Shown: positions 16,924 through 25,841 of the stretch, piece after piece
Layout of the letters: every line of letters starts with the position of its first letter
How positions within the stretch are numbered: the first letter of the stretch is position 1
DNA from: Paracoccaceae bacterium
Lineage (GTDB): Bacteria > Pseudomonadota > Alphaproteobacteria > Rhodobacterales > Rhodobacteraceae
Direction: 5' to 3'
Assembly: GCA_947476475.1 (NCBI GenBank)
Contig: CANJQT010000003.1
Span: 1 to 64,000, forward strand
Length of the DNA stretch: 64,000 nucleotides
The notes under the pieces: model-generated
The model's database searches: none
What the model was told of the DNA's origin: nothing
What the model saw: only the letters and a program-made list of their open reading frames with translations
Translations under genes and position numbers: made by a program

Positions 16924-19121
16924 CCGATTTCACCTATGCCGTCGACGCCGATGGCGTTGCCATAGTCACATGGGATGTGAAGTCCAAGTCGATGAATGTA
17001 TTGAATCTGGAGGCGGCAGCCGAATTGAACGCCCTCATCGACCGAGCCATCTCCGATGAGGCCGTCAAAGGGGTGATCCTTACCTCGGGCAAGAAGGATT
17101 TCGCCGGAGGGATGGATCTGAACATCATCGCCCGGATGAAGGAAAGCGCGGGCGACGACCCGGCGCGGGGCCTGTTCGACGGGATCATGAATTTTCACCG
17201 GCTCGAACGAAAGATCGAGCTGATGGGAATGGATCTGAAGACAAAAAAGGGCGGCAAACCGATCGTCGCCGCCCTGCCCGGCACCGCGCTGGGGATCGGC
17301 CTGGAAATCCCGCTGTCTTGCCATCGGATCATCGCTGCCGACAATCCCAAGGCCAAGATCGGCCTGCCGGAAATCCTTGTCGGCATCTTCCCCGGTGCGG
17401 GCGGAACGACGCGGCTTGTCCGGAAACTGGGGCCGATGGCCGCATCGCCCTTCCTTCTGGAAGGCAAGCTGTCCGATCCAAGGGCGGCCAAGGCCGCCGG
17501 GATCATTGACGAGGTGGTGCCCGCGGATCAGCTTCTGGCCCGCGCAAAGGAATGGGTTCTGGCCGCGACTCCCCCCGACCGGGTCAAACCCTGGGACGAC
17601 AAGGGCTACAAGATGCCCGGCGGCGCCCCCTATCATCCGGCGGGCTTCATGACCTTCATCGGCGCCTCGGCCATGGTCAACGGCAAGACGATGGGCGTCT
17701 ATCCGGCAGCCAAGGCGCTGCTCAGCGCGGTCTATGAGGGGGCTTTGGTGCCCTTCGACACCGCACTGAAGATCGAGGCGCGCTGGTTCACTCATGTCCT
17801 GATGAATCCGTCATCCGCAGCTATGATCCGCTCGCTCTTCATCAACAAAGAGGCGCTGGAAAAGGGCGCGAACCGGCCTAAGGTCGCCGATCAGACGGTG
17901 CGGAAAGTGGGCATCCTGGGTGCCGGGATGATGGGCGCGGGCATCGCTTACGTCTCGGCCTTCGCCGGGATCGAGGTGGTGCTGATCGACGCCAGCCAAG
18001 AAGCTGCAGACCGCGGCAAGACCCACAGCGAAAGCATCCTCGACAAGGGCATGAAGCGCGGCAAGGTCACCGCGGAAAAGAAGGCCGAGGTTCTGGGCCG
18101 CATCACCGCTACCACCGACTATGCCGCCTTGTCCGGCTGCGATCTTGTGGTCGAGGCGGTGTTCGAGGATATGAAGATCAAGGCCGCAGTGACCGCCAAG
18201 GCTGAAGCCGTCCTGCCAGCCGACGCAATCTTCGCCTCCAACACCTCGACCCTGCCCATATCCGATCTGGCGAATGCATCGAAGCGCCCTGCGCATTTCA
18301 TCGGAATCCACTTCTTCAGCCCGGTCGACAAGATGATGCTGGTCGAGATCATCAGGGGCCGGGAAACCGGGGATACCGCCGTGGCCAAGGCGCTAGACTT
18401 CGTGCGCCAGATCAGGAAGACCCCGATCGTCGTCAATGACGCCCGCTTTTTCTATGCCAACCGCTGCATCATTCCTTACATCAACGAAGGCATCCGCATG
18501 GTTGCCGAAGGGGTGGAACCGGCGCTGATAGAGAACGGCGCGAAACTTCTGGGCCTGCCGCTCGGGCCGCTGCAGCTTGTGGATGAAACCTCGATCGACC
18601 TTGGGGTGAAGATCGCCAAGGCCACCAAGGCTGCGATGGGTGACGCCTATCCAGACAGCGCCGTTGACACGGTTCTTTTTGCCATGGCCGATCAGGGCCG
18701 CCTTGGGCGGAAAGCCAACGCGGGCTTCTATGCTTATGACGCCACCGGCAACCGTCTTGGCCTTTGGGAGGGGCTTGAAACTGCGTACCCGACCGCAGCC
18801 GACCAGCCCGACCTTTCAGAGGTCCAGCACCGCATGCTGTTCGCACAGGTGCTGGAGGCCGTTCGCGCGCTAGAGGAGGGCGTGCTGGAAGACATCCGCG
18901 AGGGTGACGTGGGCGCCATCCTCGGCTGGGGCTTCTGCCCCTGGTCGGGCGGGCCTTTCAGCTGGCTCGACATCATCGGCACCCCTCAGGCAGTCGAGCT
19001 TTGCGACCGGCTTGAAGCAAGGCATGGCCCCCGCTTCTCTGCCCCGAAGCTTCTGCGCGACATGGCCCTGAAGAACGAACGCTTCTACGAGCGCTTCGGC
19101 ACACAGCTCAAAGCCGCCTGA
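16920..19121 (+). CDS. Bifunctional enoyl-CoA hydratase / 3-hydroxyacyl-CoA dehydrogenase (FadB/FadJ type)
   Basis: The 733-residue protein has an N-terminal crotonase domain (about 1-190, with 'FAGGMDLNII' and 'GIFPGAGGTTRL') and a central NAD-binding domain starting 'VGILGAGMMGAGIAYVSA' (about 330), with the helical dehydrogenase C-terminus duplicated after about 510. It hydrates enoyl-CoA and oxidises the hydroxyacyl-CoA for the thiolase encoded upstream. The length matches the FadJ/FadB family. The start overlaps the cupin 2 stop. A weak GGCCGGA/TCCGGCC hairpin (19134-19166) follows the gene. Confidence 0.95.
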   Translation: MTDFTYAVDADGVAIVTWDVKSKSMNVLNLEAAAELNALIDRAISDEAVKGVILTSGKKDFAGGMDLNIIARMKESAGDDPARGLFDGIMNFHRLERKIELMGMDLKTKKGGKPIVAALPGTALGIGLEIPLSCHRIIAADNPKAKIGLPEILVGIFPGAGGTTRLVRKLGPMAASPFLLEGKLSDPRAAKAAGIIDEVVPADQLLARAKEWVLAATPPDRVKPWDDKGYKMPGGAPYHPAGFMTFIGASAMVNGKTMGVYPAAKALLSAVYEGALVPFDTALKIEARWFTHVLMNPSSAAMIRSLFINKEALEKGANRPKVADQTVRKVGILGAGMMGAGIAYVSAFAGIEVVLIDASQEAADRGKTHSESILDKGMKRGKVTAEKKAEVLGRITATTDYAALSGCDLVVEAVFEDMKIKAAVTAKAEAVLPADAIFASNTSTLPISDLANASKRPAHFIGIHFFSPVDKMMLVEIIRGRETGDTAVAKALDFVRQIRKTPIVVNDARFFYANRCIIPYINEGIRMVAEGVEPALIENGAKLLGLPLGPLQLVDETSIDLGVKIAKATKAAMGDAYPDSAVDTVLFAMADQGRLGRKANAGFYAYDATGNRLGLWEGLETAYPTAADQPDLSEVQHRMLFAQVLEAVRALEEGVLEDIREGDVGAILGWGFCPWSGGPFSWLDIIGTPQAVELCDRLEARHGPRFSAPKLLRDMALKNERFYERFGTQLKAA

Positions 19122-19133
19122 TGCCAGTGCTGT

Positions 19134-19166
19134 GGCCGGACGGGTGTTTCGAAGCTCCCTCCGGCC
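19134..19166. terminator. Weak hairpin between convergent genes
   Basis: GGCCGGA (19134-19140) pairs with TCCGGCC (19160-19166) around a 19-base loop, just after the FadB/J-type gene and before the converging sulfotransferase stop. There is no long T tract, so termination is only a possibility. Confidence 0.35.
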
Positions 19167-19169
19167 CTT

Positions 19170-19823
19170 TCAGCCATCGAAACCATATCCGAATCTTGCA
19201 ATATCATCGGCGCATAGCTCTGCCAGCAGAACTGCATCGGAATCTGAGTAACAGGTCCGGTAATCCCGCGGACGTTCGCTTTGATTGACCCGCGCCAGCG
19301 GGGTCAGCCGAAAGCCCAAATGGTCCTCCAGCGGCACAAGATCCTCGTCAAGATGTTCCAGCCGCGCGCAAAGGCTGGCATGATACTGACCGTCAGCCCC
19401 TTGCAGATATGCAGCTGCGGGCCAACGGCGGAAACTGTCCTGCATCAGTGGGTGCCGCAGGAAATCGCTGAAGTCCAGCGACCGTGCCAGCGCCACGGCC
19501 TGATGGTTGAAACCCTGCCCCTTAAGCCAATGGTAATAGCTGACCATCCGGTCCCAGGGGTTTCGCACAAGCGTGAAGATGAAGAAATCGTCCAGTTCTT
19601 CAGATGCTACCAGCCCGTCTATTTCGGCCAGCGTGGAATGTTTCCATAAGCGGCCTGCCGTCGTCAGCCCTTTTTGCCGACCTGCCCGCGCCCGTGCCTT
19701 GGGTGTATCGCCTACGAGTACGTCATCCTTCATTGCCCGCGCTTCCAGCGCTAGCGACAAGGCGGTGCCCCCGGTCTTGGGAATATGGATAAAGATATAG
19801 TGGCGCCCGCGCGACAGGATCAC
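19170..19823 (-). CDS. Sulfotransferase family protein
   Basis: The 217-residue protein has the PAPS-binding motifs of sulfotransferases: the 5'-phosphosulfate loop 'IHIPKTGGTAL' near the N-terminus and the 3'-phosphate site 'LVRNPWDRMVSYY'. It should transfer sulfate from PAPS to a carbohydrate, lipid or other acceptor; the acceptor is unknown. It is shorter than carbohydrate sulfotransferases but not visibly truncated. The gene follows the DMT transporter gene by three bases on the minus strand, so the two are probably co-expressed. Confidence 0.88.
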   Translation of the reverse strand: MILSRGRHYIFIHIPKTGGTALSLALEARAMKDDVLVGDTPKARARAGRQKGLTTAGRLWKHSTLAEIDGLVASEELDDFFIFTLVRNPWDRMVSYYHWLKGQGFNHQAVALARSLDFSDFLRHPLMQDSFRRWPAAAYLQGADGQYHASLCARLEHLDEDLVPLEDHLGFRLTPLARVNQSERPRDYRTCYSDSDAVLLAELCADDIARFGYGFDG

Positions 19824-19826
19824 GGC

Positions 19827-20759
19827 TTAGCGCCCCCGCAAGGCAATGATCATGCCAGCGGCAAAGATCATCCCCATGCCAGCCACTGCCTGCAAGCTGA
19901 TCAACTGCCCCCACAGCGCCCATGACCAGAATGCACTCATCGGCAGGATCACATATTCGAAAACCGCCACCCGGCTAGCCTCGGCCATCTGATAGGCCTT
20001 GACCATCAAGCCGATCGCCAAAAGCGATCCTGCGGCCTGAACAAAGGTCCAGAACAGGAAATCGGCGGTGGGCCAGACAGCCCCACGCAACACAAACCCG
20101 TCAACACCCGCGGGAACCTCGGGCTGCCAAAGGGCCAACACGCCGATTCCGATCAGCCCAAAACAACCCAACGCCAGAAAGAAACCCATCAGCAATGTTT
20201 CGGCACTTTCGCCGTGGCACCACTCGCGCGTGGCGATATTGCCCAACGCATAAAGCGCCCCTGCTGCAATAGGCAGAACCATCGTCGCGCTGATCCCTGT
20301 CCCTTGCCCGATCCCAAGGACCATCAGTGCGCCTGCAAAACCAATCCCAACGGCCACAACGCGAAACGGGCCAATTGCGTGTCCGTAGGCGAACCGCGAG
20401 ATCAGCAGAACAAAGATCGGGGCCGTGAACAGGCCTGCAGCAACCTCAGCAACACTGAGAAAGGCCAGACAGCCAAAATAGACCATCATGGTAAAGCCGT
20501 GGATCAAGCTGCGCGCCAGCACCGCACCGGGCCTTTTGGGCCGAAGACTCAGGCCCATCGGCTTGGCCAAAACAAGCGTGATCAGTCCGGCAAAAAGACT
20601 GCGTGTCGCATGAAACTGCCAAAGCCCGCCGTCCGCCGCGATTTCGCGAACAAAATTGTCGGTAAACCCGATAATGAAAGCATATATCAGGATGAAGCCA
20701 GCCGCACGCAGTGTGCGGTTCTTCGCAAGGGGTTCAGCGGCTATGGCGGCGGCGGTCAT
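19827..20759 (-). CDS. DMT superfamily (EamA) transporter
   Basis: The 310-residue membrane protein has ten hydrophobic segments in two EamA repeats, the usual form of drug/metabolite exporters. Visible repeat features include 'LIHGFTMMVYFGCLAFL' and 'AVFEYVILPMSAFWSW'. The substrate may be an amino acid or metabolite and cannot be predicted. It is divergent from the acyl-CoA synthetase gene at 20854 with a 94-base spacer, and is followed by the sulfotransferase gene. Confidence 0.9.
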   Translation of the reverse strand: MTAAAIAAEPLAKNRTLRAAGFILIYAFIIGFTDNFVREIAADGGLWQFHATRSLFAGLITLVLAKPMGLSLRPKRPGAVLARSLIHGFTMMVYFGCLAFLSVAEVAAGLFTAPIFVLLISRFAYGHAIGPFRVVAVGIGFAGALMVLGIGQGTGISATMVLPIAAGALYALGNIATREWCHGESAETLLMGFFLALGCFGLIGIGVLALWQPEVPAGVDGFVLRGAVWPTADFLFWTFVQAAGSLLAIGLMVKAYQMAEASRVAVFEYVILPMSAFWSWALWGQLISLQAVAGMGMIFAAGMIIALRGR

Positions 20760-20813
20760 GAACGTTCCGATGTCGGTTTAAAGCCACTAGATTTGGCCTT
20801 GTCCCTCAATAAT

Positions 20814-20832
20814 CATGTCCTTGACCGACATG
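20814..20832. promoter_or_regulatory. Inverted repeat in the divergent spacer before the acyl-CoA synthetase gene
   Basis: CATGTC (20814-20819) and GACATG (20827-20832) form an inverted repeat with a seven-base spacer, 21 bases before the ATG at 20854. It could be an operator for either divergent gene. The arms are short and the call is tentative. Confidence 0.3.
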
Positions 20833-20853
20833 CCATAGCAAGGGAGCGCAGTA

Positions 20854-22479
20854 ATGGGTTGGCTTGAGGATGAAAGTGGCCTTGGCAGATGTGACGCGAA
20901 CCATGTGGCGCTGACGCCCCTGTCATTCCTTGCGCGGGCTGCAAACGTGTTCAGCAACCGGACTGCACTGGTTTACCGGCAGAACCGATGGACCTACCTT
21001 CAGATGCATGGCCGGGTAAGCCAACTGGCATCGGCGCTGATCCGTGCTGGCATCCAGCCTGGCGATGTGGTTGCCACGTTGCTGCCCAACATTCCCGCCC
21101 ATGCCGAGGCGCATTTTGGCGTGCCGGCCGCAGGTGCCATCCTGAATTCGATCAACACCAGGCTAGAAGCCGATACTGTGACCTATATCCTTGGCCATGG
21201 GGGCGCGAAGCTGATCCTTGTCGATACAGCCCTCCTGTCGCTGGCCGAAAAATCCATCTCCGCCCTGACCACCCCCGCTCCAAAGATCATCGAGGTCCCG
21301 GATCCCGAAGCGGGTTTCCCCGCAAGCGGGCGCTATCCCGACTATGACAGTTTTCTCGCCAGCGGCGATCCGAACGCCCCTTGGATCTTGCCGAAGGATG
21401 AATGGGAAAGCATCGCGCTGAACTATACATCCGGGACGACAGGGCGCCCAAAGGGCGTGGTCTACCATCACCGCGGTGCCTATCTTTCGGCCCCGGCCAA
21501 TGCCATCGGTTGGCGGATGCAGCTTTTTCCAGTCTACCTGACTATCGTCCCCCTGTTCCACTGCAACGGCTGGACCCATACATGGATGATGCCGATGGTG
21601 GGCGGAAAGCTCGTATGCTGCCGCGACATCACCGCCAGGGCAATCTATGACGCCATCGCAGACGAAGGTGTCACTCACTTCGGCGGCGCGCCTATCGTGT
21701 TGAACACCATCATCAATGCCCCGGACAGCGACCGCCGCACCTTTGACCATGTGGTCGAGGTGTTCACGGCCGGCGCCCCGCCGCCAGCAGCGACTCTGGC
21801 GGCCTTTGAACCCCTGGGGTTCAACGTGACCCAGGTCTACGGGCTGACCGAAACCTATGGTCCCGCCGTTGAATGCCTGTGGCAATCCGAATGGGATAGC
21901 GCCACGGGATCCGACCGGGCAGCGCTAAAGGCGCGCACCGGCATTGCAATGGCCATGATGGAAGGCGCCGAGGTACATGACTCGCAAGGTCAACCCGTGC
22001 CGCATGACGGCGAGGCAACCGGAGAGATTGCCATGCGCGGCAATCTGGTGATGAAGGGCTATTACAAGAACCCCGAAGCCACTGCAGAAGCCTTCAGGGG
22101 CGGTTGGTTCCGGTCGGGCGACATCGCCTTCCAGCATCCGGACGGATATCTGAAGGTCACAGATCGTGCCAAGGACATCATCATTTCAGGGGGCGAGAAC
22201 GTCTCCTCGGTCGAAGTCGAATCGGCGCTGATGCACCATCCTGCCGTCTCGCTGTGTGCCGTCGTCGCCAAGCCTGACGAAAAATGGGGCGAAGTGCCCT
22301 GCGCCTTTGTCGAACTGAAAACAGGGGCCAGTGCCACCGAGGCAGATCTTATCACCTTCGCCCGCAGCCGTCTTGCAGGCTTCAAGACACCGAAACGGGT
22401 GGTCTTCTGTGAATTGCCCAAGACCTCGACCGGCAAGATCCAGAAATTCGAACTGCGCGCCGTGGCGAAGTTGCTTTAG
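20854..22479 (+). CDS. Acyl-CoA synthetase (AMP-forming)
   Basis: The 541-residue ANL-family ligase activates a carboxylic acid via an acyl-adenylate. Motifs are 'LNYTSGTTGRPKGVVYHH' (P-loop), 'QVYGLTETYGP' (adenine pocket), 'RSGDIAFQHPDGYLKVTDRAKDII' (hinge) and the catalytic lysine in 'KTSTGKIQKFELR'. The family includes fatty-acyl ligases and DmdB, the 3-methylmercaptopropionate ligase common in marine Rhodobacterales; the sequence alone does not separate them. It lies near the beta-oxidation operon but on its own transcript. Confidence 0.92.
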   Translation: MGWLEDESGLGRCDANHVALTPLSFLARAANVFSNRTALVYRQNRWTYLQMHGRVSQLASALIRAGIQPGDVVATLLPNIPAHAEAHFGVPAAGAILNSINTRLEADTVTYILGHGGAKLILVDTALLSLAEKSISALTTPAPKIIEVPDPEAGFPASGRYPDYDSFLASGDPNAPWILPKDEWESIALNYTSGTTGRPKGVVYHHRGAYLSAPANAIGWRMQLFPVYLTIVPLFHCNGWTHTWMMPMVGGKLVCCRDITARAIYDAIADEGVTHFGGAPIVLNTIINAPDSDRRTFDHVVEVFTAGAPPPAATLAAFEPLGFNVTQVYGLTETYGPAVECLWQSEWDSATGSDRAALKARTGIAMAMMEGAEVHDSQGQPVPHDGEATGEIAMRGNLVMKGYYKNPEATAEAFRGGWFRSGDIAFQHPDGYLKVTDRAKDIIISGGENVSSVEVESALMHHPAVSLCAVVAKPDEKWGEVPCAFVELKTGASATEADLITFARSRLAGFKTPKRVVFCELPKTSTGKIQKFELRAVAKLL

Positions 22480-22583
22480 GGGCATTGCCGTCAAGCTGGG
22501 TCACCTGCGACTGGCGCGGATTGTTCCCGCGTCCGTCCTCCGCTAGTCTGCGAAAAAGGCAACAAAGAGCAGCACTCCGCCTC

Positions 22584-23597
22584 ATGACGGCGCTCAACCA
22601 ATATCAGCGTCTGGAATGCCCCGGTCTTTGGCGCGAAACGCCCGAGACCCAGCGGCGTGAGGTCATCGTAACCTTCGGCGACGCAACCCTGATCCTCAGG
22701 GAAAGCCCCAGCGAACGGGCACTGACCCATTGGTCGCTGCCCGCGCTGATCCGTACCAATCCGGGCATGATGCCCGCCCTGTTCAAGCCCGGGCCCGAAT
22801 CCGCAGAAGAACTGGAGATAGACGACGAAACCATGATCGCGGCCATCGCCAAGGTCCACACGATCATCGCCGCGCGTCGCCCCAGGCCTGGCCGCCTGCG
22901 CGGGGCGCTGATGCTTTCGGTAGCGCTGGCTACGGCTGCGGTTGCGCTTCTTTGGCTGCCCGGCGCTATGATAACTCACACAGCCTCGGTTCTGCCCGAA
23001 ACAACACGCGGTGAAGTCGGAAAAGCGATTCTCGAGGATCTGAAACGTCTTACCGGAACCCCTTGTGTCGGCACCGATGGATCGCCGGCTTTGCAGGAAC
23101 TGAGTGACCATCTGGGCATCGGCACTCTCGTTGTGCTGCCTGAAGGGCTGAAAACTGCCCTGCATTTGCCGGGGGGAATTATTGCCGTCGGACGCCCGCT
23201 GGTTGAAGATCATGACAGCCCAGAGGTTGTAGCGGGCTTCATCCTTGCCGAACTGCTGCGCGCCGAAAGTTCAAATCCACTGCGCGAGGCATTGGCCTAT
23301 GCGGGCCTGCGCGCCACGTTTGGGCTGTTGACTACCGGGCAGGTGCCCGGACAGGCCCTTTACGGCTATGGCGAGCAAATCCTGACACGGGCGCCCGCTG
23401 CGGTGTCCGACGCGGCATTGCTGAAACGTTTTGAAACTGCCGGTGTCGGCTCGTCAGCCTATGCCTATGCATTGGACGAGACTGGCCAGACCACCCAGGG
23501 ACTTATCGCTGCCGATCCTTTTGCGCAGGACCCTCCGCCCTTCCCTCTGTTGAATGATACCGACTGGGTCGCACTTCAGGGGATCTGCAGCAGCTAG
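22584..23597 (+). CDS. Single-pass membrane protein with peptidase-like C-terminal domain, unknown function
   Basis: The 337-residue product has a cytosolic N-terminal part (1-105), one transmembrane helix ('LMLSVALATAAVALLWLPG', about 112-130) and a periplasmic domain. That domain has 'LPGGIIAVGRPLVEDHDSPEVVAGFILAELLRAES', which looks like the helix region of M48 metallopeptidases where HExxH should be. No HExxH is present, so any peptidase activity is probably lost. I do not recognise a named family. The start at 22584 is chosen because the upstream frame is unlike protein. Its stop is two bases from the converging SPOR gene. Confidence 0.65.
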   Translation: MTALNQYQRLECPGLWRETPETQRREVIVTFGDATLILRESPSERALTHWSLPALIRTNPGMMPALFKPGPESAEELEIDDETMIAAIAKVHTIIAARRPRPGRLRGALMLSVALATAAVALLWLPGAMITHTASVLPETTRGEVGKAILEDLKRLTGTPCVGTDGSPALQELSDHLGIGTLVVLPEGLKTALHLPGGIIAVGRPLVEDHDSPEVVAGFILAELLRAESSNPLREALAYAGLRATFGLLTTGQVPGQALYGYGEQILTRAPAAVSDAALLKRFETAGVGSSAYAYALDETGQTTQGLIAADPFAQDPPPFPLLNDTDWVALQGICSS

Positions 23598-23599
23598 GA

Positions 23600-24121
23600 T
23601 CAGGGCCGCGCAAATGCTTCGGGATATCGGGCGCGCAGCTTCCCAAGCGCAGTGGCCGTAGCAGCCCGGTCGTCAAACGGCCCCGCAAGAACCGCAATGA
23701 AGCGGCCCTTCTTGACCGGGACAGTCACTACTGAATACCCCATTTCCTTCAATGCCTTCGCTTGGGCCTCGGCATTGGCAACCCGGGCAAAGGCTCCGAT
23801 CTGCACCCAGTAACCGTTGGGCAAGGTGGCGGGCTTCGTCGGTTCCTCTTGGGCCGGGCCTTCATCTGTTGCTTCGTTCGCAGCCGCCGGCTCGGAAGCT
23901 GGCTGCAAGGGGGTGCAGACCTGCGTCCCATCTGCCGCCAGCAATGCCACCCAGCCAACAGCGCCATTGAAGACCACGCGCTGAAAAATGCAGCCTTGGC
24001 TGTCAATATATTCACGCCCGGCATATTCTGCTGGCGGCATCTCTGCAAATACGGGCTGCGCCACTGCCAAGCCCCACAGAACCGCCCCTGAAACCGCCGC
24101 TATTGCCGCATGGTTCTTCAT
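23600..24121 (-). CDS. SPOR domain-containing exported protein
   Basis: The 173-residue protein begins with a signal peptide (cleavage likely after 'AVAQPVFAE'). A short domain with two cysteines ('SQGCIFQRVVFN...GTQVCTPL') is followed by an Ala/Pro/Glu-rich linker and a C-terminal SPOR domain (about 97-170: 'YWVQIGAFARVANAEAQAKAL...FDDRAATATALGKLRA'). SPOR domains bind denuded peptidoglycan, often at the septum. The gene follows upp by 33 bases on the minus strand. Confidence 0.88.
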   Translation of the reverse strand: MKNHAAIAAVSGAVLWGLAVAQPVFAEMPPAEYAGREYIDSQGCIFQRVVFNGAVGWVALLAADGTQVCTPLQPASEPAAANEATDEGPAQEEPTKPATLPNGYWVQIGAFARVANAEAQAKALKEMGYSVVTVPVKKGRFIAVLAGPFDDRAATATALGKLRARYPEAFARP

Positions 24122-24154
24122 CGTTCACTCCGGACTCGCCCTTTGGGCCTATCC

Positions 24155-24784
24155 TTACTTCGTCCCGAACATCCGGTCGCCGGCATCGCCCAGACCTGGG
24201 ACGATATAGCCGTGGTCGTTCAGATGGCTGTCCAGCGCCGCCGTCACGATCGGCACATCTGGATGCGCCTCTTTCATCCGCGCCACCCCTTCCGGGGCCG
24301 CCAGCAGACACATGAAACGGATGTTCTTCGCCCCCGACTTTTTCAAAAGATCAATCGCAGCAACCGAAGAATTGCCGGTGGCCAGCATCGGATCAAGCGC
24401 GATGGTCAGACGGTCCTTCAGATCCGGCACCTTGTAATAATACTGCACCGGTTGCAGTGTCTCGGGGTCACGATAAAGGCCCACGAACCCGACCCGCGCC
24501 GCCGGGATCAGCTCCAGCACCCCGTCCAGCAGCCCGTTCCCAGCCCGCAGGATCGAAATCAGCGCCAGCTTCTTGCCGTCAATCATCGGCGCATCCATTT
24601 CGCACAGGGGCGTCTCGATACGCTTCGTGGTCATCTCCATCTCGCGCGTGACTTCATAAGCCAGAAGCTGGCTGATTTCCCGCAGCAGCCGCCGGAATGA
24701 ATTGGTCGAGGTTTCCTTCTCGCGCATCAGCGTAAGTTTGTGCTGCACCAAAGGGTGCCTCACCACGGTCAAATGTTCACGCAT
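24155..24784 (-). CDS. upp: Uracil phosphoribosyltransferase
   Basis: Upp converts uracil and PRPP to UMP in pyrimidine salvage. The 209-residue protein has the expected length and the PRPP loop '[16 protein letters not shown]', with the conserved '[12 protein letters not shown]' N-terminal segment and the C-terminal '[18 protein letters not shown]'. The start MREHLTVV at 24784 overlaps the end of add by eight bases; the longer frame upstream only shadows add. It is the last gene of the nucleoside-salvage run. Confidence 0.96.
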   Translation of the reverse strand: MREHLTVVRHPLVQHKLTLMREKETSTNSFRRLLREISQLLAYEVTREMEMTTKRIETPLCEMDAPMIDGKKLALISILRAGNGLLDGVLELIPAARVGFVGLYRDPETLQPVQYYYKVPDLKDRLTIALDPMLATGNSSVAAIDLLKKSGAKNIRFMCLLAAPEGVARMKEAHPDVPIVTAALDSHLNDHGYIVPGLGDAGDRMFGTK

Positions 24785-25766
24785 GCGCGGCCTCCAGCGT
24801 CTTGATGATCCTCGTCCGTGTATCGCCATCACAGAAGGCCGCGTCAATCGACGCACGCGCGATGGAATGAAAAACCCCGGCGTCCCAGTCAAACGCCTCG
24901 GCCAGCCGGTCATATTCATGCGCCATCGTGGTGTGAAAGAAGGGCGGATCGTCAGTGGAAATGGTCACCTTCACGCCACGTTCGCGTAACTGGTGAATCG
25001 GATGCTGTCGCCAGCCCGTGTAAAGACCCAAGACGATGTTCGATCCGGGGCAAATTTCCAATACGATCCCCTGTTCGGCGATCTGATCGACCAGCGCCAT
25101 ATCCTCGATGGCACGCACCCCATGACCGATCCGCTCCACCTCAAGATCGCGGATCGCGGCGTGCACGCTTTCCGGCCCGCCCCATTCGCCCGCATGGCAG
25201 GTCAGCCGCAGCCCCGCCTCGCGCGCCGCATCGAAAGACCAGCGGAAATCTTTCGGCTCGCCAATCTTTTCGTCCCCGGCCAGACCAAAGCCCACGATCC
25301 AGTCGCCCGCCGTCTCGGCCGCGCAGATCGCCGTCTGTCGCGCCTTGTCGGGGCCAAAATGGCGGATCGGCGTGACGATGCCGCGCAGGGTGATGCCCAT
25401 GGTCCTCTCGGCCTGATCCGCCGCCTCGCGGATAGCCAGAAGATACTCCTTCCAGGCACCCACATCCCGCCCGCCGCAAAAGTCGGGGCTAAGGAAACAT
25501 TCCGAATAGACCACGCCCGACGCGGCGCTTTCCTCTAGCACCGCCAATGTCAGGCGTCGGTAATCCTCGGGGGTCTTCAGGGTATCCGTCGCCGCTTCAT
25601 AGACCTTCAGGAAATCCCAGAAGTCGCGGTATTTGTAAGAACCGTCTTCGCCAAAGATCCCCGACAGGTCCATGTGCTTTTCGCGCGCAAGACCACGGAT
25701 GAAAGTGGGCGGTGCCGCCCCTTCCAGATGCAGATGCAGTTCGACTTTCGGCAGATCAGCCGCCAT
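24777..25766 (-). CDS. add: Adenosine deaminase
   Basis: Add deaminates adenosine (and deoxyadenosine) to inosine. The 329-residue amidohydrolase has the zinc motif '[13 protein letters not shown]' near the N-terminus, '[10 protein letters not shown]' and '[11 protein letters not shown]' in the middle, and the final ligand in 'STDDPPFF'. These metal and catalytic residues are all in place. It lies downstream of deoB after a 75-base gap that holds two 'ACGTATGGC' direct repeats (minus strand), and overlaps upp. Related adenine deaminases share the motifs, so adenine as substrate cannot be excluded. Confidence 0.9.
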   Translation of the reverse strand: MAADLPKVELHLHLEGAAPPTFIRGLAREKHMDLSGIFGEDGSYKYRDFWDFLKVYEAATDTLKTPEDYRRLTLAVLEESAASGVVYSECFLSPDFCGGRDVGAWKEYLLAIREAADQAERTMGITLRGIVTPIRHFGPDKARQTAICAAETAGDWIVGFGLAGDEKIGEPKDFRWSFDAAREAGLRLTCHAGEWGGPESVHAAIRDLEVERIGHGVRAIEDMALVDQIAEQGIVLEICPGSNIVLGLYTGWRQHPIHQLRERGVKVTISTDDPPFFHTTMAHEYDRLAEAFDWDAGVFHSIARASIDAAFCDGDTRTRIIKTLEAAHA

Positions 25767-25841
25767 TCTCGGGTCTCCTGTCGCAAGGATGTCAGGACGA
25801 AAGCCATACGTTTGCCATACGTAAGACAGACGTTCATTTTG

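Noticed and set aside
24785-24919. Longer start for upp
   Set aside because: The extra 45 residues lie within add and are not found in the family; MREHLTVV is the normal N-terminus.
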